The notes beneath the pieces are model-generated. The model searched no databases and had not been told where the DNA came from. It saw nothing but the letters and a program-made list of their open reading frames with translations. A stretch of 7,025 nucleotides of DNA from Deltaproteobacteria bacterium (GTDB lineage: Bacteria > Desulfobacterota > Desulfobacteria > Desulfobacterales > SURF-15): the NCBI GenBank assembly GCA_024644775.1, contig JAHEHB010000297.1, forward strand, positions 1-7,025, written 5' to 3'. Position numbers and translations under genes: made by a program. Positions 1-4,484 of the stretch are shown one piece after another; positions within the stretch are counted from its first letter, which is position 1; every line of letters starts with the position of its first letter.

Positions 1-1216
1 ACCACTGCATATGATTCATCGTAAGAAAAAATTTTCGAGGGCTGGAAAAATTATCGGCAGTATCTTTTCGTAAGGGGCTGATTCCTGATAGTTTCTGTGG
101 TATCGCCCGATTATTTTTCTCACGCTTCGTGACTTTGACTTTGAAAATAGAAAAGCCTGCACCATTCGGCAGTCTTTGTCGTTGCACCATCCCCCGATCC
201 ATCATCATACCACGTCCTAAGTTGCCTATGTCGAAAGGAAGGCTTAATAAAGCTGTCTCGAACCCGATCGGATGATCGCTAAAATCTGCCCAGATTTCCA
301 ATCTTTCACCAGGGCTTAAAAATGCATACCGATGTTGAGCAGGTCTTTCCAACAAACCGCCGTCCGTTCCGATGATTGTCAGTGGCCTGCCGTCTTTCCA
401 TGCTAACCGATAAATGCGAGAGTTAGAACCGTTCAGAAGGCGTAACCGATAGGCGTTGGTTGACACTGGTAGCGTAAAATCTGGCATTCCATTTACAATG
501 ACCAGATCACCCAAAAAGCCGGTCATCTGTTCCATCCGGTGTCCCGTTGTGTATATCAGCTGATTGTGTCGATCGAAGGTTCGATCCTGTATAACTAGCG
601 GCACATCGTATTCATTAGAGGGCAACCCCACTGATTGCTCCTCTTCATCCGATACGACAAAAAGACCCGCTAAACCTCGATAAACTTGAGGGCCGGTTCT
701 CCCGTGAGGGTGGGGGTGGTACCAATAAGTACCCGCTCTGTTCTTGACCTCAAACTCGTAAAGATAAGACTCTCCCTGCGAAACGACATTGCGGGGATGC
801 CCGTCCATAATTGCAGGAACGTGAAGTCCATGCCAGTGAACAATCGATTTTTCCGGCGTAGCATTGGTAAAACGAATCCGAACTTTTTCTCCCTGATGTG
901 CTTTTATTACCGGTCCTAAATAGCTTCGGGGGAGCTCAATCACCCTGTTTTTGTTGCCTCGATGTATAATCGCATGGTACTGCCATACCTGCGTCGGTTC
1001 GCCAGGAAAGATGGATATTTCAGTAGTTCGGGCTATCAGCGAAATGTCAAGGTCAGGTATAAATTCTGCTTTTTGAGTGACCGCACCATTCTGACTTGCT
1101 GCTGAAAGATCAAAGAAGGGCCAGAATTTGCCTGCCATAAAACCCAGGATTCCATAACCTGCCGCTTTCAGAACGTGCCTTCTGTTAAACCTGCTTGAGC
1201 TTTTATTTTGATTCAT
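1..1216 (-). CDS. Tat-exported multicopper oxidase (CueO/CopA/spore-coat-A type), 3' end cut by window edge
   Basis: This is the first 405 residues of a multicopper oxidase, probably a periplasmic cuprous-ion or metal oxidase. The N-terminus carries a twin-arginine signal: N-R-R-H-V-L-K at residues 11-17, then a hydrophobic stretch to about residue 40. Two copper-ligand motifs are visible, HWHG at 127-130 and HPHPHG at 167-172, which supply trinuclear-centre histidines. A Met-rich patch (G-R-G-M-M-M-D-R-G-M, 334-343) lies near where CueO has its Met-rich copper region. The C-terminal cupredoxin domain with the HPxHxHG and HCHxxxH type-1 site is beyond position 1, so its integrity cannot be judged. 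The start is the ATG at 1216; a weak AGGGA lies 10 nt upstream. It follows the SHOCT gene after 50 bp in the same direction, suggesting co-transcription. The family is sure; substrate (copper, iron, manganese or organic) is inference. Confidence 0.93.
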   Translation of the reverse strand, partial: MNQNKSSSRFNRRHVLKAAGYGILGFMAGKFWPFFDLSAASQNGAVTQKAEFIPDLDISLIARTTEISIFPGEPTQVWQYHAIIHRGNKNRVIELPRSYLGPVIKAHQGEKVRIRFTNATPEKSIVHWHGLHVPAIMDGHPRNVVSQGESYLYEFEVKNRAGTYWYHPHPHGRTGPQVYRGLAGLFVVSDEEEQSVGLPSNEYDVPLVIQDRTFDRHNQLIYTTGHRMEQMTGFLGDLVIVNGMPDFTLPVSTNAYRLRLLNGSNSRIYRLAWKDGRPLTIIGTDGGLLERPAQHRYAFLSPGERLEIWADFSDHPIGFETALLSLPFDIGNLGRGMMMDRGMVQRQRLPNGAGFSIFKVKVTKREKNNRAIPQKLSGISPLRKDTADNFSSPRKFFLTMNHMQW

Positions 1217-1266
1217 TATTGATGAATTCCCTGTGTGATCTACCGTAGTAAATTTTTTTTCATTGA

Positions 1267-1473
1267 TTAAAATACATCCTGATTGATTTCCCCACTGGTA
1301 TAACGCTCCTTAAGAATATCCATTGCTTTAGAACCGGTACTAACACTGGAATGCCCTCTGCCACTTTTGGTTTGGACCAACCATTTAATCAACAGTACTA
1401 CTCTACTTATAATTAGCCCCCAGAAAATAAGCATCAATATCATACCGAACCATCCCATTCCCCAGTCACCCAT
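1267..1473 (-). CDS. SHOCT-domain small inner-membrane protein (5' portion out of frame)
   Basis: This 68-residue reading frame has one transmembrane helix (about 9-33, rich in M, I, L, W and F) and a C-terminal SHOCT motif at 49-68 (A-M-D-I-L-K-E-R-Y-T-S-G-E-I). SHOCT is a short C-terminal oligomerisation-type motif; small proteins with a signal peptide, a Trp/Gly/Met-rich TM segment and SHOCT often sit next to copper genes, but their biochemical role is not established. It ends about five to eight residues after the GEI, shorter than the usual motif, which normally continues E-E-F-x-x-K. The ATG at 1473 has no convincing Shine-Dalgarno. A well-placed start with GGAG and a signal peptide lies upstream at 1561 in another frame (1466-1561), so this gene probably carries a frame break and the natural product would be about 97 residues. 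It sits between the ZraP-like gene and the oxidase. Confidence 0.72.
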   Translation of the reverse strand: MGDWGMGWFGMILMLIFWGLIISRVVLLIKWLVQTKSGRGHSSVSTGSKAMDILKERYTSGEINQDVF

Positions 1474-1561
1474 AATCCATCGCCCATGGCGAGTCGCTGT
1501 CTCTGCCTGATTGGGCCAATGCAGGGCTTGTGCTGAGAAAACCTACAACCAGCAGTGACAT
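1466..1561 (-). other. Out-of-frame signal-peptide segment belonging to the SHOCT gene
   Basis: From the ATG at 1561, preceded by GGAG with a 6-nt spacer, 31 codons read M-S-L-L-V-V-G-F-L-S-T-S-P-A-L-A-Q and continue to P-W-A-M-D-Y-G before a TGA at 1466-1468. The first 17 residues look like a signal peptide ending in A-L-A|Q. Skipping a single base at the TGA (GGG-T-GAC) joins it to D-W-G-M-G-W-F-G-M of the SHOCT frame and gives a normal-looking SHOCT precursor of 97 residues. Either a one-base insertion (mutation or sequencing/assembly error) or a +1 frameshift would explain it. The n-region lacks the usual Lys/Arg, so the exact start is less sure than the frame relationship. Confidence 0.55.
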
Positions 1562-1601
1562 ACAAGGCTCCGTTGTCGAAATTGCCGAATCTCCCGATGC
1601 C

Positions 1602-1639
1602 AAAAGGAATGGGGCGGCCAATGGATGGCCACCCCATCC
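1602..1639 (-). terminator. Hairpin plus T-tract after the ZraP-like gene (terminator or attenuator)
   Basis: On the minus strand GGATGGGGTGGCC and GGCCGCCCCATTCC pair as a long GC-rich stem with one bulged base and a 7-nt loop, followed by TTTTG. It lies 28 bp beyond the stop of the ZraP-like gene and just upstream of the SHOCT/oxidase pair. No separate promoter is evident before the SHOCT start, so partial read-through that sets a gradient (much periplasmic protein, less oxidase) is a reasonable inference. The T-tract is short, so termination may be incomplete. Confidence 0.6.
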
Positions 1640-1667
1640 TATAATGCCTGTCAAAGCGGCTTTATGT

Positions 1668-2144
1668 TTATTGCCAACAGTAACCGCCTCCGCGGGGGCC
1701 ATAACCCATCATCGGACCGCCGCGCATAAACCCACGGCCAGGGTTCGGATTCGATTTTCTCATTTCGACCATATGATCGATGCGCTTCTGATCAAGTTGG
1801 GCCTGAAGCTCAGAAATTTCTTTCTGTAACCCGGATGCTTTGGAGGCATCCGGCTCGCCTTTAGCCAATTCGTTTTGCAGTTCTCGCTCTTTCTCAGAAA
1901 GGTTAGCCCTTAATTCCTGGGTTTCCTTGAAAAACGCCTCTCTTTTCTGTTCGAACAGCTTGTATTCCTTTTTACTCGTTTGATCATCGTATCCTGGGCC
2001 GTAATCACCTCGATGATGCCAACCCGGACCATGGTGACCCCAACCGCCACCCCGGCCCCATCCGGGACCATGGGCAAAAGCGGAAACCGCTGCAATGGAT
2101 ACTAACAGTGCTATACCAGTCATAATTAAGGTGTTTCGTTTCAT
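1668..2144 (-). CDS. ZraP/Spy-like periplasmic metal-binding protein
   Basis: A 158-residue exported protein of the ZraP/CpxP/Spy-type periplasmic metal-stress group. The Sec signal peptide (M-K-R-N-T..., cleavage after A-F-A, residue 24) closely resembles that of E. coli ZraP. The mature N-terminus is Gly/Trp/His-rich (25-50, with H25, H37, H38, H43 and H44), a likely metal-binding region. Residues 55-128 are charged, heptad-like and helical, typical of the family's dimeric or multimeric fold. The tail (134-158) is Gly/Met/Arg-rich and ends G-Y-C-W-Q with a single Cys. In E. coli ZraP binds zinc, acts as a periplasmic chaperone and damps the ZraSR system; a similar role is inferred here. The start at 2144 is well supported by TAAGGAGG with a 4-nt gap. 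Expression is probably driven by the sigma-54 promoter at 2199-2214. No symbol is given because orthology to zraP is not proven. Confidence 0.85.
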   Translation of the reverse strand: MKRNTLIMTGIALLVSIAAVSAFAHGPGWGRGGGWGHHGPGWHHRGDYGPGYDDQTSKKEYKLFEQKREAFFKETQELRANLSEKERELQNELAKGEPDASKASGLQKEISELQAQLDQKRIDHMVEMRKSNPNPGRGFMRGGPMMGYGPRGGGYCWQ

Positions 2145-2148
2145 TTTT

Positions 2149-2156
2149 CCTCCTTA
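2149..2156 (-). promoter_or_regulatory. Strong ribosome binding site of the ZraP-like gene
   Basis: TAAGGAGG ends four nucleotides before the ATG at 2144. It is the strongest start-of-gene Shine-Dalgarno in the metal cassette and fixes the start of the ZraP-like protein. It contrasts with the weak sites of the downstream SHOCT and oxidase genes, which agrees with the first gene being the most abundant product. Confidence 0.8.
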
Positions 2157-2198
2157 TGGTGATTGTTTTTATTTCAAACAAGATTTGTCTTCTTATTA

Positions 2199-2214
2199 AG
2201 CAAAGTTTATGCCA
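2199..2214 (-). promoter_or_regulatory. Sigma-54 (-24/-12) promoter of the metal cassette
   Basis: The minus strand reads TGGCAT-AAACT-TTGCT, against the RpoN consensus TGGCAC-N5-TTGCA, with the obligatory GG and GC separated by exactly 10 nt. Transcription would start near 2188, giving a leader of about 44 nt before the ZraP-like ATG. Sigma-54 promoters need an ATP-dependent enhancer-binding activator; E. coli zraP is likewise sigma-54 dependent through ZraR. The pair of palindromes at 2302-2359 sits where such an activator would bind. Confidence 0.82.
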
Positions 2215-2301
2215 CATTGTAGTGTATAAATCTAAGGATTTAAAATCACACATAAAGTTTAATTAAAGGAGATTTTACTGATAGACCTGAAGAGCGGCAG
2301 G

Positions 2302-2318
2302 TGGATACAAAGTATCCA
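2302..2318. promoter_or_regulatory. Perfect 17-bp palindrome, candidate enhancer-binding-protein site 1
   Basis: TGGATAC-AAA-GTATCCA is a perfect inverted repeat of 7-bp arms around a 3-nt centre. Its centre at 2310 lies about 110 bp upstream of the -12 element of the sigma-54 promoter, a usual distance for upstream activating sequences. The regulator is not in this window; by analogy with ZraSR a two-component response regulator is inferred. Confidence 0.65.
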
Positions 2319-2342
2319 TATCGAAATATAAAAAGAATGAAC

Positions 2343-2359
2343 TGGGTTAATACTATCCA
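2343..2359. promoter_or_regulatory. Degenerate 17-bp palindrome, candidate enhancer-binding-protein site 2
   Basis: TGGGTTAATACTATCCA matches site 1 at 12 of 17 positions, keeping the outer TGG and the TATCCA arm. The centres are 41 bp apart, about four helical turns, so both sites face the same side of the DNA. Paired sites of unequal strength are common for sigma-54 activators. A 6-bp inverted repeat AACTGG...CCAGTT (2340-2362) overlaps it. Confidence 0.5.
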
Positions 2360-2629
2360 GTTTGTCCGATCGCTCACCATTCCATGTGAACTTATCATAC
2401 GCTAAACCAAGGGTAATTATACGTTTTTTTTAAAATGTATTTAGATGTCGTGGTGTATTGGAAACTTAGAACAAGATCGGGTTTACGATAGAAAGTCGTG
2501 TGAATTTTTTATTTCTGAGCGCAGCAAGCTTACCAAAAATGCCACAAGTGAAGCATCGTTGTAGATCGTTTTCCGACATAATCTGTCTTACGCAAACAAT
2601 CAAATCAAGAGCTGAAGGTAAGTGGAGTC
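2360..2629. other. Intergenic stretch without recognisable genes
   Basis: This AT-rich stretch lies between the activator sites and the lysC terminators. Short open frames are present on the plus strand (for example from 2500), but they lack a ribosome binding site, family resemblance or a promoter, and the longest runs through the terminator hairpins. No RNA gene, repeat array or mobile-element end is seen. The sequence probably serves only as a spacer. Confidence 0.6.
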
Positions 2630-2656
2630 AAAAAAATTCCACCCCTTGGGGGGTTG
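2630..2656 (-). terminator. Third lysC-side hairpin with T7 tract
   Basis: On the minus strand ACCCC-CCAA-GGGGT is followed, after GGAA, by a run of seven T. The stem is short but GC-rich. It is the most distal of three hairpin/T-tract elements behind lysC. Confidence 0.5.
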
Positions 2657-2669
2657 TTAGAAGGATTGG

Positions 2670-2690
2670 AAAAAAATCCTATACAGGATT
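2670..2690 (-). terminator. Second lysC-side hairpin with T-tract
   Basis: On the minus strand AATCCT-GTAT-AGGATT forms a perfect 6-bp stem with a 4-nt loop, immediately followed by TTTTT. The stem is AT-rich and therefore weak alone, but it sits between two other terminator-like elements. Confidence 0.5.
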
Positions 2691-2694
2691 ACAC

Positions 2695-2724
2695 AAAAAA
2701 TTGCCGCGCCGACTACCACGGCAA
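2695..2724 (-). terminator. First (proximal) lysC terminator
   Basis: On the minus strand TTGCCG and CGGCAA form a perfect 6-bp stem around a 12-nt loop and are followed directly by TTTTTT. It begins 38 bp past the lysC stop codon and is the best candidate for the main end of the nnr-tsaE-lysC transcript. Confidence 0.65.
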
Positions 2725-2761
2725 ATAGCAATTGCTCCGGGTTAAATTTTTTCAAAGATCG

Positions 2762-3268
2762 TTATTCTTCTTTGTCCAGCCCAAACGCGGTGTGAAGTGC
2801 CCGGACTGCAAGCTCCGCATATTTTTCATTAATCACACAAGAGATTCGGATCTCCGAGGTGCTGATGAGTCGAATATTGATTCCTTCGTTGGCCAGAGTG
2901 GTGAACATTTTTGAGGCGACGCCGGAGTGATTCTTCATCCCGACACCAATCACCGATACTTTCGCAAGGTCGTCGTCTCCGAGGACCTCTTCAGCACCGA
3001 TTTTTTCTGCCACCTTTTTTTCGATTTCCATTGCCCGCTTGAAATCAGATCTCGGGACCGTAAAGGTCAGATCATTTTTCTCGCCGGAACGGGCGCCTTG
3101 TATAATCATGTCCACCACAATCCCTTGGTCGGCGAGTGGTGTAAATACTTTTCCCGCAATCCCCGGCATATCAGGAACTTGTTTTAGAACGATTCTGGCT
3201 CCATTCATGTCGCAGGTAACAGCAGATACGACGACACGTTCCATATCGACATCTTCGTTCAAGACCAT
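2762..3268 (-). other. Candidate internal in-frame start: aspartokinase beta (ACT) subunit
   Basis: Within lysC, AGGAGG (complement of 3277-3282) precedes an in-frame ATG at 3268 (Met239) by 8 nt, in a Glu-Glu-Glu-Gly-Thr-Met context. Translation from there gives 168 residues covering both ACT domains. Class II aspartokinases of Bacillus subtilis and Corynebacterium glutamicum are alpha2beta2 enzymes whose beta subunit, of about 160-172 residues, arises from an internal start at the equivalent place (near residue 246-250). The match in position, length and Shine-Dalgarno strength supports the same arrangement; expression itself is inference. GAG-GAG codons could mimic a Shine-Dalgarno by chance. 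Confidence 0.6.
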
Positions 3269-3982
3269 GGTTCCTTCCTCCTCATGAAATGATGATCGGA
3301 CGTGAACCGGCACATGGTATTTTTTTGCAAACTCCACCGATCGGATTTGCAGCACCTTGGCACCGAGACTTGCCATTTCGAGCATCTCCTCGTAGGAGAT
3401 TTTGTTGAGTTTTCTAGCCTTTGGACAGATATTGGGATCTGTTGTAAAAATTCCATCCACGTCGGTATAAATTTCACAGCAGTCGGCGTTCAGCGCAGCG
3501 GCAATAGCAACCGCGGAGGTGTCCGATCCACCCCGGCCAAGCGTTGTGATGTTTCCATCTGGATCGCACCCCTGAAATCCCGCCACGACGACGATGTTTT
3601 TGTTATCGAGAAATTCTTTTATTCTCTGGGAATCGATATCAACGATGCGGGCGTTACCAAAGGAACAATCGGTCCTGACCTCTGCCTGAAATCCAAGCAA
3701 TGACTTTGCAGGATAATTCATGGATTGCAGGGTCATCGCCAAAAGCGCAGCCGTTGTCTGCTCGCCGGTCGCAAGCAAAACGTCTAATTCGCGTTTGTCG
3801 GGTGATTCCGAGATTTGTTTTGCCATGCCAATCAAGCCGTCGGTAACACCGGCCATCGCAGAAAGGATCACGACCACGTCGTTTCCTTGATTGAATGTTT
3901 TTGCTGCGCGGGTAGCGACATTACGAATTCGGTCAATGTCCGCAACGGAGGTTCCTCCGAATTTTTGTACGATAAGGGCCAT
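2762..3982 (-). CDS. lysC: Aspartate kinase, class II monofunctional, with tandem ACT domains
   Basis: Aspartokinase catalyses L-aspartate + ATP to 4-phospho-L-aspartate, the first step toward lysine, threonine, methionine and diaminopimelate, in the cytoplasm. The 406-residue length is normal for the monofunctional class. The amino-acid-kinase domain shows KFGGTS (7-12), GRGGSDTSA (149-157), YTDVDGIFTTDP (172-183) and S-Y-E-E-M-L-E-M-A-S-L-G-A-K-V-L (196-211). Two ACT regulatory domains follow (about 265-335 and 342-403), the second with H-S-G-V-A-S-K-M-F and I-S-T-S-E-I-R-I-S, the region that senses lysine and/or threonine in homologues. The start at 3982 has AGGAA with 5-nt spacing, 10 bp after the tsaE stop, so it is the last gene of the nnr-tsaE-lysC operon. 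An internal Shine-Dalgarno and ATG at 3266-3282 suggest a separate beta subunit. Three terminators follow. Which amino acid inhibits it cannot be read off. Confidence 0.97.
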   Translation of the reverse strand: MALIVQKFGGTSVADIDRIRNVATRAAKTFNQGNDVVVILSAMAGVTDGLIGMAKQISESPDKRELDVLLATGEQTTAALLAMTLQSMNYPAKSLLGFQAEVRTDCSFGNARIVDIDSQRIKEFLDNKNIVVVAGFQGCDPDGNITTLGRGGSDTSAVAIAAALNADCCEIYTDVDGIFTTDPNICPKARKLNKISYEEMLEMASLGAKVLQIRSVEFAKKYHVPVHVRSSFHEEEGTMVLNEDVDMERVVVSAVTCDMNGARIVLKQVPDMPGIAGKVFTPLADQGIVVDMIIQGARSGEKNDLTFTVPRSDFKRAMEIEKKVAEKIGAEEVLGDDDLAKVSVIGVGMKNHSGVASKMFTTLANEGINIRLISTSEIRISCVINEKYAELAVRALHTAFGLDKEE

Positions 3983-3992
3983 TTCTCTTCCT

Positions 3993-4484
3993 TTATTTTT
4001 TTAGCCTCTTTAACAAATTGATGCTACTCTGTCCATATGATGTAAGGTCGATCTTTCGCGATGTTTCATTGAAAACCTCGATACGTATCGCCATGTGATC
4101 GGATAAAAGATCTGGTTGAAGTCGGTCTGCCCATTCGATCGCAACAATATTGTCTTTATGTACAATATCCAATAGACCGATATCCTCCACTTCCTCATCG
4201 GTCCTAATACGATAAAGATCGACGTGAAACAACGGCAGCCGACCCGGATATTCGTTGATGAGTGTGTAGCTTGGACTCGTGATATAATAATCGTCGGGAA
4301 CCGCCAAGCCTTTAGCCAGTCCCTGCACGAGAACCGTTTTCCCGCTTCCTAAGTCTCCGGTCAACCCGATGACGGTTCCAGCTTCGGCGATTGCACCGAT
4401 TTTTTGACCGAGGGTCCGTGTTTCCTCAGAGGAATTAGTGGAAACTGGAAATTGGAAACTGGAAACTTGGGACTCGGAGTTCAT
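3993..4484 (-). CDS. tsaE: tRNA threonylcarbamoyladenosine biosynthesis ATPase TsaE
   Basis: TsaE is the P-loop ATPase that works with TsaB, TsaC and TsaD to make t6A37 on ANN-decoding tRNAs. In this 163-residue protein the Walker A motif GDLGSGKT is at 43-50, followed by the family signatures S-P-S-Y-T-L-I-N-E-Y (70-79), F-H-V-D-L-Y-R (86-92) and I-E-W-A-D-R-L (116-122). The ATG at 4484 is preferred because it overlaps the nnr stop as ATGA, the usual translational coupling; an in-frame ATG at 4511 would add nine residues inside nnr. Residues 1-17 (M-N-S-E-S-Q-V-S-S-F-Q-F-P-V-S-T-N) are not family sequence: they are translated from GGAAACT-type heptad repeats read on the opposite strand, so the conserved protein starts near residue 18. 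lysC begins 10 bp after its stop. Confidence 0.95.
   Translation of the reverse strand: MNSESQVSSFQFPVSTNSSEETRTLGQKIGAIAEAGTVIGLTGDLGSGKTVLVQGLAKGLAVPDDYYITSPSYTLINEYPGRLPLFHVDLYRIRTDEEVEDIGLLDIVHKDNIVAIEWADRLQPDLLSDHMAIRIEVFNETSRKIDLTSYGQSSINLLKRLKK
4440..4467 (+). repeat. Four tandem GGAAAYT heptads in the tsaE 5' end
   Basis: The plus strand reads GGAAACT, GGAAATT, GGAAACT, GGAAACT in register, 28 bp with one substitution. On the coding (minus) strand it is translated as part of V-S-S-F-Q-F-P-V-S. The same motif occurs in inverted orientation at 4519-4527 and 4547-4555 within the nnr tail, so the gene junction is flanked by two arms of the same repeat family. Confidence 0.8.

Noticed and set aside
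1530..1829. 99-codon plus-strand open frame opposite the ZraP-like gene
   Set aside because: It is antisense to a clear gene with signal peptide and strong Shine-Dalgarno, and spans the hairpin at 1602-1639.
2228..2241. Small inverted repeat AAATC-TAAG-GATTT near the sigma-54 promoter
   Set aside because: The arms are 5 bp and AT-rich. This is likely chance in an AT-rich leader and does not resemble the upstream palindromes.
2215..2301. IHF site between the activator palindromes and the sigma-54 promoter
   Set aside because: An IHF site is often present in such promoters, but no stretch matches the WATCAA-N4-TTR consensus well enough to call.
2500..2745. 81-codon plus-strand open frame
   Set aside because: It has no ribosome binding site or recognisable family, and it runs through three terminator hairpins and the A-tracts of the opposite strand.
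3302..3703. 133-codon plus-strand open frame
   Set aside because: It is antisense to the conserved kinase domain of lysC, with no start signal.
3983..4000. Lysine riboswitch or leader peptide before lysC
   Set aside because: Only 10 bp separate tsaE and lysC, so there is no room for a leader structure.
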